Of a stretch of DNA of 64,000 nt, positions 24,079 through 33,170 are shown one piece after another. The stretch's first letter is position 1. Every line of letters starts with the position of its first letter. Position numbers and translations under genes: made by a program. The stretch is from Chitinophaga eiseniae. Its GTDB lineage: Bacteria; Bacteroidota; Bacteroidia; Chitinophagales; Chitinophagaceae. Under the pieces are notes generated by a model, which was not told where the DNA came from, ran no database searches, and saw only the letters and a list, made by a program, of their open reading frames with translations. The stretch covers positions 1,762,651-1,826,650 of the forward strand of contig NZ_FUWZ01000002.1 in NCBI RefSeq assembly GCF_900167135.1. Direction: 5' to 3'.

Positions 24079-26806
24079 GGGCCTTCTGGCTATAGCATTA
24101 TGTTGCAGTGCAGGCATACGTGTATCCGCTCAACAGAAAGATACCGTGCCTCCCGCGCAGCCTCCCGCTAATCTGCCGGCAATTATGGCTAATCCGCAAC
24201 AGTATGAAATTGCCGATATCACCGTTGCTGGGACCCAATACCTGGATAAAGCATTACTGCTGTCTCTCTCCGGCCTCAGTGTAGGCGATAAGGTGGTGTA
24301 CCCCGGCGGAGACCAGTTCACCAAAGCTATCCAAAGCCTCTGGTCCCAGCGTCTCTTCGCTGACGTTACCATCTACGTCACCAAAATCGAGGATGGCAAG
24401 ATCTGGCTGGAAATCGGCCTGACGGAAATGCCCCGTATGAACAGCTTTCAGTTCAAAGGCATCAAAAAAACAGAAGCTGACGACATCGCCACCAAAGCCG
24501 GCCTCCGTAAAGGTACCGTGGTTACCCCGGCGCTTAAACAAAACGTAATCGGCGTTGTACATAAATTTTACGCTGACAAGGGCTTCGGCAACGCCACTGT
24601 AAGAACAGAAGAAAGAAGGGACAGCAACCAGGTAAACTCCATGGGGCTCGTTTTCCTGGTAAATAAAGGCAACAAGGTACGTATCGACAATATCAACTTT
24701 GTTGGCAACTACAACATCCCCGATTCCAAACTCAAAAAGAGAATGAAAGGGACCAAGGAGCGCACCCGCTTCACCCTGCACCCCGATACCAGGCAGGTGT
24801 ATGTGGACTCCCTGGCACAGCCGGACGACTTCTGGAAAACCTACGGTTTCCTGCAGCCCACCCGCGCACTCGATAAGCTGGACCCTTACTTCCGCTTCAA
24901 ACTGTTCAGCTCCGCCAAATTCAACGAAACCAAGTACATCGAAGATAAAAGCAAAGTGGTGAGCTACTATAACTCCAAGGGTTACAGGGACGCGCTCATT
25001 CTCAAAGACACCACCTATAAATCCAATGCCAGCAACCTGAATATCGACCTGGCCGTTTCTGAAGGTAAAAAATACTACTTCGGCGACATTACCTGGAAAG
25101 GCAACACCCGCTATTCCGACTCCGTACTGACCCGTATCCTGGGCATCAAAAAAGGAGACGTGTATAATCTGGAACTGCTGGAAAAAAGGCTGGGTAAACA
25201 AATGTCCCAGGAAGGCGGCGACATCACCGGCTACTACATGGACTATGGTTACCTCTTCTTCCAGATCGACCCCGTGGAAATCGGTATCCGTGGCGATACC
25301 ATCGACTACGAGATCCGTTTACGCGAAGGTCCGCAGGCTACCATCAAAGAAGTACGCATCGCAGGCAACGAAAAAACCAATGAACACGTTATCCGCCGTG
25401 AACTGCGTACCATCCCGGGAGAAAAGTTCAGCCGCGCTGACCTGATCCGTTCCAACCGTGAAATTGCCAACCTTGGCTTCTTCAACCCGGAAAAGATCGG
25501 TATGAACCCCGTGCCCAATGTGGCCGATGGTACCGTGGACATCGACTATACCGTAGAGGAAAAAGCCAATGACCAACTGGAACTGTCTGCCGGCTGGGGT
25601 GGTTACATCGGTCTGACCGGTACGCTGGGGGTAACCTTCAACAATTTCTCCCTGCGTAATATCTTCCGTAAGGAAACATGGGACCCGCTGCCCAGCGGCG
25701 ATGGTCAGAAACTCTCTGTCCGCGTGTCTTCCAACGGTAAAGCATACCGCTCTTACAACTTCTCCTTTACAGAACCCTGGCTGGGCGGTAAAAAACGTAA
25801 CCAGTTCTCCGTTAGCTTCTACAGCAGCTACCAGAACCCTTACGCTTACAGTAACTACTACGCAAACATCTATAACCAGAACGCCACTACTACCGATGGC
25901 CACTTTAAGGTAATGGGTGCTTCCGTATCGCTCGGCAAGCAGCTGAAATGGCCGGATGACTTCTTCACGCTGATCTACTCTGTCAACTACCAGCAGTATA
26001 AGCTGAAGAACTATAACTACTTCGGTATCGCCGGTTTTGACAATGGCACTTCCAATAACCTTAACCTGAAGTTCACCCTGGCGCGTTCTTCTGTAGACCA
26101 GCAGATCTTCCCGCGCAGTGGTTCCAACTTCATGCTGTCTGCCCAGTATACGCCGCCGTATTCAGTGTTCAACCCGAACAAAGACTATACGAAAGAGCCT
26201 ATCTCCAAACAGTTTAATTTTATCGAGTACCAGAAATACCGCTTCAACGCAGAATGGTATGTGCCGTTGAGCCGCCCGATGGGTAGCGATAACAAGACTT
26301 TCGTATTGAAAGTGGCTGCCAAATTCGGTTATATCTCCCGGTACAACAACCGTACAACGTTGTCTCCGTTCGGCCGCTTTGAGCTGGGTGGCGATGGTTT
26401 GAGCAACTTTGCCATCTATGACCGTGATATCATCTCCCAGAGAGGTTATCCGGTGTATTATACCTCTGATCCGAGTGTAAACCCGGAAAGCGGTCAGCCG
26501 ATAGATTACCGCGGATTCACTGTATTCAACAAGTATGTGATGGAGCTGCGTTATCCGTTCAGCCTGAACCCCAGTTCCACCATTTTCGGCCTGGCGTTCA
26601 TCGAGGCAGCCAACGGTTACCGCGACATGCAGGATTACAATCCTTTCCGCCTGCGTCGCTCTGCTGGTATAGGTATGCGCTTCTATCTGCCGATGTTTGG
26701 ATTGCTTGGATTTGATTATGGTATAGGATTTGACCGTATCAAGTCCGGCGGTGGCCTGAAGGATGCGGCTAAGTTTACCTTCATGCTCGGCTTTGAACCA
26801 GAATAA
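24059..26806 (+). CDS. bamA: Outer membrane protein assembly factor BamA
   Basis: A 915-residue outer membrane protein, the core of the BAM complex that folds and inserts beta-barrels. Signal peptide 1-24 (MKKLFPKGLLAIALCCSAG and on), then five POTRA domains to about residue 490 (for example ITVAGTQYLDKALLL, IDNINFVGNYNIPDSKLKK, IKEVRIAGNEKTNEHVIRR), then the 16-strand barrel. POTRA3 carries a long insertion typical of Bacteroidota. The start at 24059 gives a clean signal peptide and overlaps uppS by 20 bases; the in-frame ATG at 24029 would bury it. Two ompH chaperone genes follow, matching the folding pathway. Confidence 0.94.
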   Translation: MKKLFPKGLLAIALCCSAGIRVSAQQKDTVPPAQPPANLPAIMANPQQYEIADITVAGTQYLDKALLLSLSGLSVGDKVVYPGGDQFTKAIQSLWSQRLFADVTIYVTKIEDGKIWLEIGLTEMPRMNSFQFKGIKKTEADDIATKAGLRKGTVVTPALKQNVIGVVHKFYADKGFGNATVRTEERRDSNQVNSMGLVFLVNKGNKVRIDNINFVGNYNIPDSKLKKRMKGTKERTRFTLHPDTRQVYVDSLAQPDDFWKTYGFLQPTRALDKLDPYFRFKLFSSAKFNETKYIEDKSKVVSYYNSKGYRDALILKDTTYKSNASNLNIDLAVSEGKKYYFGDITWKGNTRYSDSVLTRILGIKKGDVYNLELLEKRLGKQMSQEGGDITGYYMDYGYLFFQIDPVEIGIRGDTIDYEIRLREGPQATIKEVRIAGNEKTNEHVIRRELRTIPGEKFSRADLIRSNREIANLGFFNPEKIGMNPVPNVADGTVDIDYTVEEKANDQLELSAGWGGYIGLTGTLGVTFNNFSLRNIFRKETWDPLPSGDGQKLSVRVSSNGKAYRSYNFSFTEPWLGGKKRNQFSVSFYSSYQNPYAYSNYYANIYNQNATTTDGHFKVMGASVSLGKQLKWPDDFFTLIYSVNYQQYKLKNYNYFGIAGFDNGTSNNLNLKFTLARSSVDQQIFPRSGSNFMLSAQYTPPYSVFNPNKDYTKEPISKQFNFIEYQKYRFNAEWYVPLSRPMGSDNKTFVLKVAAKFGYISRYNNRTTLSPFGRFELGGDGLSNFAIYDRDIISQRGYPVYYTSDPSVNPESGQPIDYRGFTVFNKYVMELRYPFSLNPSSTIFGLAFIEAANGYRDMQDYNPFRLRRSAGIGMRFYLPMFGLLGFDYGIGFDRIKSGGGLKDAAKFTFMLGFEPE

Positions 26807-26872
26807 TTGTGAAATAAATTTATATATTGCAAAGATTAACCGGTGTTCCGGAAGCCAAAAATCTATAGTAGC

Positions 26873-27388
26873 ATGAAGAAAATATTTATTACAGCGGCCC
26901 TGGTGGTGGCCATGGCAGGTGCAGCCAATGCACAGCGCTATTGTGTGATAGATACCAAATATATCCTGGAGAGCATCCCTGAATACAAGGACTCCCAGAA
27001 AAAACTGGATGCAGTGGCGGAACAATGGCAGAAAGAGATTGACGCCAAGTTCCAGGAAGTGGATAAAATGTACAAGTCTTACCAGGCGGAGCAGGTGATG
27101 CTCACAGAAGAGCTGAAACGCAAGCGGGAAGACGAGATCGTGGCAAAGGAGAAGGAAGCCAAGGACCTGCAGAAGAAACGTTTCGGATATGAAGGGGACC
27201 TGTTTAAAAAGCGGGAGGAGTTGGTAAAGCCGATCCAGGACAAGATCTACAATGCTGTTCAGAAGCTTTCTGCCAGCAGGATGTACGACTTCGTACTGGA
27301 CAAGGCCGGCGGCACCACCGTTATTTTCTCAGATCCTAAACTGGATAAAAGCGAGGAAATACTGAAATCGCTGGGCGTAAAGAAATAA
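26873..27388 (+). CDS. OmpH/Skp family periplasmic chaperone (first copy)
   Basis: A 171-residue exported protein: signal peptide MKKIFITAALVVAMAG...ANAQ, then the Skp body beginning RYCVIDTKYILESIPEYKDSQ with a long charged coiled-coil (about residues 45-125) and the C-terminal return strand (YDFVLDKAGGTTVIFSD). Skp trimers hold unfolded outer membrane proteins in the periplasm and pass them to BamA, whose gene lies 66 bases upstream. The ATG at 26873 opens the signal peptide; an upstream ATG at 26843 is less likely. Two copies in tandem are usual in Bacteroidota. Confidence 0.9.
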   Translation: MKKIFITAALVVAMAGAANAQRYCVIDTKYILESIPEYKDSQKKLDAVAEQWQKEIDAKFQEVDKMYKSYQAEQVMLTEELKRKREDEIVAKEKEAKDLQKKRFGYEGDLFKKREELVKPIQDKIYNAVQKLSASRMYDFVLDKAGGTTVIFSDPKLDKSEEILKSLGVKK

Positions 27389-27448
27389 TCACTTGTACCT
27401 ATTTTTTAACTAATAAGTATTAAAATTTTTTTAAACACAGACAACATC

Positions 27449-27958
27449 ATGAAGAAGTTCGTAATTATTGCTTTCGTGGCAGTTACCGGTTTGTTCAGCG
27501 TGAATGCAATGGCCCAGTCCAAAGTAGCACATATCAATGCGCAAGCGCTCGTAGGTAGCATGCCTGAAGCCAAAAAAGCAGAGACTGATCTCCAGACTTA
27601 TGCACAAAGCCTGGAAGCTGAGGGCAAAACAATGGTGGACGAGTACACTAAAAAAGTAAAAGAATTCGACGAGAAAGCGGCCAGCATGACCGACAATATG
27701 AAAGAAATCAAAGGCCGTGAAATCCAGGACGCACAGAAACGCATCCAGGATTACCGCGAAAGAGCTGAACAACAGGTACAGCAGAAACAACAGGACCTGC
27801 TGAAACCGATCTACGATAAAGCCCGCAAAGCGATCGAAGATGTTGCCAAAGAAAAAGGTTACGGTTATGTAATCGACAGCTCCGCTGGCCTGCTGCTGGT
27901 GTCTCCTTCCGCTGACGACCTGCTGCCTGCAGTAAAAGCTAAACTCGGTATCAAATAA
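27449..27958 (+). CDS. OmpH/Skp family periplasmic chaperone (second copy)
   Basis: A 169-residue protein with signal peptide ending AMAQ at about residue 22, then SKVAHINAQALVGSMPEAKKA and a coiled-coil arm, ending with YGYVIDSSAGLLLVSPSADDL. It differs clearly from the first copy in sequence, so this is an old duplication, perhaps giving a heterotrimer or separate clients. A terminator at 27980-28012 closes the cluster. Confidence 0.9.
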   Translation: MKKFVIIAFVAVTGLFSVNAMAQSKVAHINAQALVGSMPEAKKAETDLQTYAQSLEAEGKTMVDEYTKKVKEFDEKAASMTDNMKEIKGREIQDAQKRIQDYRERAEQQVQQKQQDLLKPIYDKARKAIEDVAKEKGYGYVIDSSAGLLLVSPSADDLLPAVKAKLGIK

Positions 27959-27979
27959 TTAACTTCGTTAATATAAGAG

Positions 27980-28012
27980 ATGGAATATGGCAGATGCTGT
28001 ATTCCATTTTTT
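27980..28012 (+). terminator. Terminator after the second ompH gene
   Basis: An 8 base-pair stem ATGGAATA/TATTCCAT with a 12-base loop followed by a T-rich run, 21 bases after the stop codon, before the rpmH promoter. Confidence 0.7.
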
Positions 28013-28064
28013 ATTCCGGAAGCAGGTATTTTGCGATTTATTTTACTTTTTGAATTATTTCTGC

Positions 28065-28072
28065 TACCTTTG
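28065..28072 (+). promoter_or_regulatory. -7 promoter box for rpmH-rnpA-yidD
   Basis: TACCTTTG, a perfect TAnnTTTG box, with T-rich sequence but no exact TTG at -33. It gives a leader of about 65 bases before the rpmH ATG. Confidence 0.6.
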
Positions 28073-28145
28073 CCTTCCGTTTTAAAAATAGTGTCTCCGA
28101 AAGGGGAATCTTTTAGTATAGTACAGGTAAAAACATAAAAAAGAA

Positions 28146-28301
28146 ATGAAACGTACTTTTCAACCGCATAACAGACGCAGAAAGAGCGTTCACGGCTTCA
28201 GAAAGAGAATGGAAACTGCCAACGGCCGTAAGGTATTGGCTTCCCGCAGAGCTAAAGGTCGTAAGAAGCTGACTGTTTCTGACGAGCGTAAGCTGAAATA
28301 A
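28146..28301 (+). CDS. rpmH: 50S ribosomal protein L34
   Basis: A 51-residue, strongly basic ribosomal protein beginning MKRTFQPHNRRRKSVHGFRK and containing RMETANGRKVLASRRAKGRK, the invariant L34 body. It binds 23S rRNA in the large subunit. It is followed by rnpA and yidD, the classical order next to the origin in many bacteria, though dnaA and yidC are absent here. A -7 box lies at 28065-28072. Confidence 0.97.
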   Translation: MKRTFQPHNRRRKSVHGFRKRMETANGRKVLASRRAKGRKKLTVSDERKLK

Positions 28302-28325
28302 TCCAGTAGCTAAATACTATTTGCC

Positions 28326-28712
28326 ATAAAAACTTATTCTTTTACAAAAGAGGAGAGGTTAAAGAGCAGAAAACTTATTGAAACGCTTTTTCGTGAAGGA
28401 AAAGCGTTTTCTGTTTTCCCGTTCCGTGTCGTTTACCTGCCCGTGAAGGAGCTGCCGGTAAACAAATATCCGGTGCAGGTAGGCTTTAGCGCCTCCTCCC
28501 GGCGTTTTCCCCATGCGGTAGACCGTAACCGTATTAAAAGGCTTTCCCGTGAAGCCTGGCGCCTCCAGAAGCAGGGACTGTATGATCACCTGCGCGCCGA
28601 ATCCCGCCAACTAGCCGTTTTCCTCGTCTACACCGATAAAAAAATAGCGGATTTTTCTACCCTTCACCACAAAATTTCGGTAATTTTAGAGAAATTGAAA
28701 AATAGCTACTAG
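28326..28712 (+). CDS. rnpA: Ribonuclease P protein component, apparent AUA start
   Basis: The protein subunit of RNase P, which helps the catalytic RNA trim tRNA 5-prime ends. The family core is clear: ASSRRFPHAVDRNRIKRLSRE, with the RNR-type signature in NRIKRL. The conserved N-terminal region FTKEERLKSRKLIETLFREG lies upstream of the first in-frame GTG (28443), so translation must begin earlier. Between the in-frame TAA at 28311 and that region there is no ATG, GTG or TTG in frame. Family alignment puts the start at the ATA at 28326 (product I/M-KTYSFTKEERL, 128 residues); another ATA is at 28314. A GTG start at 28443 would lose about 39 conserved residues. The gene identity is certain, the start is not. 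Confidence 0.88.
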   Translation: MKTYSFTKEERLKSRKLIETLFREGKAFSVFPFRVVYLPVKELPVNKYPVQVGFSASSRRFPHAVDRNRIKRLSREAWRLQKQGLYDHLRAESRQLAVFLVYTDKKIADFSTLHHKISVILEKLKNSY

Positions 28713-28802
28713 CCTGTTGCTGTTAGCTTTTAGGGAATGCTGGGAAAGTTGTTTTACTAAAAGCCTACACCCCGGCAGGCTATGGCCTAAAAGCGATGTT
28801 AT

Positions 28803-29024
28803 ATGAAGCGCTGGTTAAGTTACCCGTTTATCTTCCTGATTAAAGTATATCAGTGGCTGATCTCTCCGCTGCTGGGCGCCAAATGCCGCTATACGCCCAC
28901 CTGCTCCCAATACGGACTGGAGGCGTTCCGGAAATACGGCGTTTTTAAAGGAGGCTATCTGACGATAAAGCGTATCTTGTCGTGCCACCCCTGGGGAGGG
29001 CACGGTTACGATCCGGTTCCCTGA
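28803..29024 (+). CDS. yidD: Membrane protein insertion efficiency factor YidD
   Basis: A 73-residue membrane-associated protein with the YidD signatures YQWLISPLLGAKCRYTPTCSQYG and RILSCHPWGGHGYDPVP, including the conserved Cys residues and the HP(W)GG(H)GYDPVP tail. It helps YidC-dependent insertion of membrane proteins. It follows rnpA as in most bacteria, 90 bases downstream. The yidC gene is not in the window. Confidence 0.95.
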   Translation: MKRWLSYPFIFLIKVYQWLISPLLGAKCRYTPTCSQYGLEAFRKYGVFKGGYLTIKRILSCHPWGGHGYDPVP

Positions 29025-29081
29025 TAGCGCCGTATCCACCCGCCAACGATCACCCATCATTCATCTTATACCCTCTTTTGC

Positions 29082-30758
29082 ATGCGTGCATTTTTGAATA
29101 AAAGGAAAAAGTTGCTGGCAGCCCTGCTGTTGCTGGTCACCGCCGGTGGCCTCTTCGCCTATAACGAAAGCGACCGTTACTTCCAGATCGCCAAAAACCT
29201 CGATATCTTCGCCGCCTTTTACCGCGAGCTGAACACCTACTATGTAGATGACCTGCCGCCGGAAAAAGTGATGCACAGGGGCATTGAGGCTATCCTGGAA
29301 GAAACAGACCCCTTCACCGATTTTGTGACCGAAGAAAACCTGGACGATCTGAAGTTCATGGCAACAGGCAAATACGGCGGGGTAGGAGCCTCTATCAACA
29401 AAAACGGGGAATGGACGGCCATCACCGACGTGTATGAAGGCAGCCCGATGGACAAGGCCGGTGTAAAACCCGGTGATATCATCGTTACCATGGATGGTAA
29501 ATCCGTGAAAGACACCCCCCAGGAAGAGATCAGCAAGCTGCTGAAAGGCGCTCCCGGCACTTCGCTGGACATCCTCTTCCGGAACCCGGTAAGTGGTAAG
29601 GAAACTCCTAAAAAGATCATCCGCGAAGAGATCAATGTAAAGCCTGTCAGCTACTCCGGCCTGGTAGGAAAAGATGTGGCCTATATCCGGATGACACAGT
29701 TCACCGAAAACAGCGGCGCCATGGTACGCAATGCCTTCCAGCAGCTGAAACAAGCCAATCCCGGCCTCAAAGGCGTGATAGTGGACCTGCGCGGTAATCC
29801 CGGCGGTCTGCTGGATGAGGCGGTGGTAGTGTCCAACATCTTCGTGGAAAAAAACAAACTTATTGTCAGCACCAAAGGCAAAGTGAAAAACTGGGACCGT
29901 AATTACGAAACTTCAGAGGCGCCGCTGGACACCCATATTCCGTTGGCAGTACTGACCAACCATTCCTCCGCTTCGGCCGCGGAAATCGTGGCAGGGGCTG
30001 TACAGGACCTCGACAGGGGCCTGGTGATCGGACAGCGCTCTTACGGCAAGGGGCTGGTGCAAACCACCCGTCAGCTGCCTTATAATACCAAACTGAAAGT
30101 CACTACCGCTAAATACTATACGCCCAGTGGCCGCTGCATACAGGCGATCGACTACTCCCACCGCGCCGATGATGGCAGCGTGGACTATGTGCCGGATTCC
30201 CTGAAGAAGACGTTCCGTACGGTGAACGGCCGCACGGTAAAAGATGGCGGCGGTATCGAACCGGATACCCTCGTACCTCCAACCTATATCAGCCAGGTGT
30301 CTGCCACCCTGCTGCGCAAGCAGTTTATCTTCGACTACGCTACCAGCTATTATTACAGCCACCCCAGGATAGCGCCGGCCGCCGATTTTGCGCTGACAGA
30401 CGAGGAGTTCGCCGATTTTGAACGTTATCTCGACAACAAAGACTACAGCTATAAGACCCGCAGTGAAGACGCGCTGGAGAATTTTAAGAACACCGCCAGG
30501 CGCGAGAAGTACTACGACGCCGTGTCTAAAGAGCTGGAGCAGCTGGAGCAAAAGATGAAACATGATAAGAAGCAGGACCTGCTGAAAAATAAAACCGAGA
30601 TCAAACGCCTGCTGGAAGAGGAAATTACCAACCGGTATTATTCGCAGCATGGCCGCATCGCCAAATCACTGGCATGGGACCGTGAGGTAAATACCGCAGC
30701 AGCCATGCTTCGCGACCCGGTCGTATACAAACAGGCGCTTAGCACCAGCCGCAAGTAA
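29082..30758 (+). CDS. Carboxy-terminal processing protease, S41 family (CtpA-like)
   Basis: A 558-residue serine protease anchored or exported through an N-terminal hydrophobic segment (about 10-27). A PDZ domain spans about 95-180 (GGVGASINKNGEWTAITDVYEG and on), then the S41 core with a Ser-Lys dyad: Ser298 in SSASAAEI and Lys323 in SYGKGLVQ, spaced 25 residues as in Prc and CtpB. Such proteases cleave C-terminal tails of periplasmic proteins. The C-terminal 120 residues form a helical extension. It starts 57 bases after yidD and is ended by a terminator at 30783-30814. Confidence 0.92.
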   Translation: MRAFLNKRKKLLAALLLLVTAGGLFAYNESDRYFQIAKNLDIFAAFYRELNTYYVDDLPPEKVMHRGIEAILEETDPFTDFVTEENLDDLKFMATGKYGGVGASINKNGEWTAITDVYEGSPMDKAGVKPGDIIVTMDGKSVKDTPQEEISKLLKGAPGTSLDILFRNPVSGKETPKKIIREEINVKPVSYSGLVGKDVAYIRMTQFTENSGAMVRNAFQQLKQANPGLKGVIVDLRGNPGGLLDEAVVVSNIFVEKNKLIVSTKGKVKNWDRNYETSEAPLDTHIPLAVLTNHSSASAAEIVAGAVQDLDRGLVIGQRSYGKGLVQTTRQLPYNTKLKVTTAKYYTPSGRCIQAIDYSHRADDGSVDYVPDSLKKTFRTVNGRTVKDGGGIEPDTLVPPTYISQVSATLLRKQFIFDYATSYYYSHPRIAPAADFALTDEEFADFERYLDNKDYSYKTRSEDALENFKNTARREKYYDAVSKELEQLEQKMKHDKKQDLLKNKTEIKRLLEEEITNRYYSQHGRIAKSLAWDREVNTAAAMLRDPVVYKQALSTSRK

Positions 30759-30782
30759 ATGCACAGCCCCCGATATTACTGC

Positions 30783-30814
30783 AAAGCCTGCTTCCCTTGT
30801 CGGGAGCAGGCTTT
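30783..30814 (+). terminator. Terminator after the S41 protease gene
   Basis: A stem of 13 base pairs with one bulged T (AAAGCCTGCTTCCC against GGGAGCAGGCTTT) and loop TTGTC, ending in a T-containing tail. Confidence 0.75.
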
Positions 30815-30903
30815 CGTATTTCTAAAATTATGATTTCCCATTTATTGTTTTTATTTTAACAAACGCATTCATCAATTTCTTCCATTAAAGTAAAAAGATA
30901 TTC

Positions 30904-32286
30904 ATGCCAGTAAATTCCAACGAAAGCTCACGCCGGCATTTTATCAGCAAATTCGCAAAAGGTGTGGTGGGGGCCTCTTTATTGCCTAGCATCATTACAG
31001 CAGCTGACAGAAAACGGAACGTTGAATCACTCTCACGACTAAACGAAAAGTACAGTGCCAATGACCAGATCCAGGTGGCATTGATTGGCGCCGGCGGTAT
31101 GGGCACCGCAGACGCCAACACCGCGATCACCGTGCCCGGTGTGAAGCTGGTAGCGGCCTGCGACCTGTATGACGGACGCCTGGCGGACGCCAAAAAGAAA
31201 TGGGGCAATGATATTTTCACTACCCGCAACTACAATGAAATTCTTGACCGTAAAGATATTGACGCGGTAATCATTGCAGTGCCGGACTTCTGGCATAAGG
31301 AGATTTCCGTGGCAGCGATGAACAAAGGCAAATCTGTTTATTGCGAAAAGCCGATGGTGCACGACGTCAGCGAAGGCCCTGCCGTAGTGGACGCGCAGAA
31401 AAGAAACAGCAAAGTGGTGTACCAGGTAGGCAGCCAGGGCATGAGCTCACTGGGCAATGAAAAAGCCCGTCAACTGCTGAAAGACGGTGCTATCGGTAAA
31501 CTGAACTACGCAGAAGGCTTCTGGGCGCGTATGTCGCCAACGGGCGCGTGGCAGTACCCGATCCCGGCAGATGCTTCCACTAAAACGGTGGACTGGGACG
31601 CATACCTCAAAAATGCACCGAAACGTGCCTTTGATCCGCTGCGTTTCTTCCGCTGGCGTAATTACAAAGACTATGGCACCGGCGTTTCCGGCGACCTGTT
31701 CGTACACCTGTTCTCCAGTCTTCACCTGGTGACCGGCTCTATCGGTCCCAATAAAGTAATGGCTACCGGTGGCCTGCGCTACTGGAAAGACGGCCGTGAA
31801 GTACCCGATATTATGCTGGGCATGTTCGACTACCCGGAAACAGCTATCCATCCGGCGTTTAACCTGTCACTTCGGGTGAACTTCGTGGACGGTACCGGTG
31901 GTACCAACTACCTGCGTATGGTGGGCAGCGAAGGCTCTATGACCGTAGAATGGGACCGTGTAACGCTGTACCGCAACAAGGTGGCGGTAGACGAGAACGA
32001 TCCGCTGGCAGCCGCTAACGCCGCTGCTGACGCTGCCAAATCGTATACCTATCACCGTGCGGAAATGCTGTCGCCGGACAAGATGATATACGAAGCTGAC
32101 AAAGGCTATAAAGGCGCGCATTTTGATCACTTCTATAACCTGTTCAATGCCATGCGTACCGGGGGTAAAGTAGCGGAAGATCCGTTGTTCGGTTTCCGTG
32201 CAGCCGCACCGGCGTTACTGTGTAACGAAAGTTATTTCAACAATAAGATCATTCAGTGGGACCCACAGAACCTGAAAGTTGTATAA
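30904..32286 (+). CDS. Gfo/Idh/MocA family oxidoreductase, Tat-exported
   Basis: A 460-residue NAD(P)-dependent sugar oxidoreductase. The first 32 residues form a twin-arginine signal (SSRRHFISKFAKGVVGASLL), so it is folded in the cytoplasm and exported. The Rossmann motif GAGGMG is at 62-67 and the conserved CEKPM with Lys149 at 147-151. Members of this family with Tat signals often oxidise or reduce sugars at C3 in the periplasm using tightly bound cofactor. The gene is 20 bases ahead of a DUF1080 lipoprotein gene; together they suggest a 3-keto sugar pathway for glycoside breakdown (inference from known family pairings). Confidence 0.88.
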   Translation: MPVNSNESSRRHFISKFAKGVVGASLLPSIITAADRKRNVESLSRLNEKYSANDQIQVALIGAGGMGTADANTAITVPGVKLVAACDLYDGRLADAKKKWGNDIFTTRNYNEILDRKDIDAVIIAVPDFWHKEISVAAMNKGKSVYCEKPMVHDVSEGPAVVDAQKRNSKVVYQVGSQGMSSLGNEKARQLLKDGAIGKLNYAEGFWARMSPTGAWQYPIPADASTKTVDWDAYLKNAPKRAFDPLRFFRWRNYKDYGTGVSGDLFVHLFSSLHLVTGSIGPNKVMATGGLRYWKDGREVPDIMLGMFDYPETAIHPAFNLSLRVNFVDGTGGTNYLRMVGSEGSMTVEWDRVTLYRNKVAVDENDPLAAANAAADAAKSYTYHRAEMLSPDKMIYEADKGYKGAHFDHFYNLFNAMRTGGKVAEDPLFGFRAAAPALLCNESYFNNKIIQWDPQNLKVV

Positions 32287-32306
32287 TCCATAAAAACGTG
32301 AACCAT

Positions 32307-33098
32307 ATGAAGAAGTTTTTAGTACCTGCCTTGTCCGTGATGGCTGTCACTGTGATGTCGTGCGGCGGAGGCGCTACCAAAGAAGCAAAAGATTCAACAA
32401 TCGTAACGGATTCGGTGACTACCATCCCTGCTGCTACAGCAGTAGACACCACGGCGATGACGGCGCTCAGCGAAGCCGATAAAGCTGCAGGCTGGCAATT
32501 GCTGTTCAACGGTACCAGCAAAGATGGCTGGCGCGGTTACAAAAACAAACCCACCGAACCATGGGTAGTGGAAAACGGTGTCCTGCACTGCCTGGGCAGC
32601 ACCACCGATAAAAGCGATAAACGCGGCGACCTGATCACTGACAAAGAATACGAAAACTTTGAGCTGACAGCCGACTGGAAGCTGGCGGCCAAAGGTAACA
32701 GCGGTATCCTGTACATGGTGACCGAAGAATTTGACGCACCCTACCTGAGCGGACCGGAGTATCAGATCATTGATGATAATAACTTCCCGGAGAAGCTGGA
32801 AGACTGGCAGAAAACCGGCGCCAACTATGCCATGAATCCTCCGCTGGTAGCTGCATCCAATCCAATCGGACAGTGGAATACCACCCGGATCGTTGTTAAC
32901 AAAGGACATGTGGAGCATTGGCTGAATGGTCAGAAAACGGCTGAATATGACCTCGGCTCAGAAGAATGGAAGAAACATAAAGCCGAAGGCAAATGGAAAG
33001 ACGCCAAAGGCTACGGTATGTCTAAAAAAGGCCACATTGCGTTGCAGGACCATGGCAGCGAAATCTGGTTCAAGAATATCAAGATCAAAGAACTGTAA
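32307..33098 (+). CDS. DUF1080 (3-keto-disaccharide hydrolase) lipoprotein
   Basis: A 263-residue lipoprotein with lipobox near VTVMSC (Cys19), a Thr/Ala-rich linker to about residue 50, and a DUF1080 domain from GWQLLFNGTSKDGWRGYKN to the end, a LamG-like jelly roll. Some members cleave 3-keto-disaccharides. Strands with GNSGILYMV and HIALQDHGSEIWFKNIKIK are family hallmarks. It follows the Gfo/Idh/MocA oxidoreductase by 20 bases, which probably supplies the 3-keto substrate. The exact glycoside is unknown. A strong bidirectional terminator lies beyond. Confidence 0.87.
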   Translation: MKKFLVPALSVMAVTVMSCGGGATKEAKDSTIVTDSVTTIPAATAVDTTAMTALSEADKAAGWQLLFNGTSKDGWRGYKNKPTEPWVVENGVLHCLGSTTDKSDKRGDLITDKEYENFELTADWKLAAKGNSGILYMVTEEFDAPYLSGPEYQIIDDNNFPEKLEDWQKTGANYAMNPPLVAASNPIGQWNTTRIVVNKGHVEHWLNGQKTAEYDLGSEEWKKHKAEGKWKDAKGYGMSKKGHIALQDHGSEIWFKNIKIKEL

Positions 33099-33115
33099 CA
33101 GGTTGTACCTGCTAT

Positions 33116-33156
33116 AAAAAACAAACCCCGCCATCATGTGGCGGGGTTTGTTTTTA
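33116..33156. terminator. Bidirectional terminator between the DUF1080 gene and sodA
   Basis: A 16 base-pair perfect inverted repeat with core AACCCCGCC/GGCGGGGTT and loop ATCATGT, A-rich at the left and T-rich at the right, between convergent genes. Confidence 0.92.
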
Positions 33157-33170
33157 TAGGAGCTAATACC

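Noticed and set aside
28443..28712. GTG at 28443 as the rnpA start
   Set aside because: It would drop the conserved N-terminal residues encoded at 28338-28440, so it cannot be the family start.
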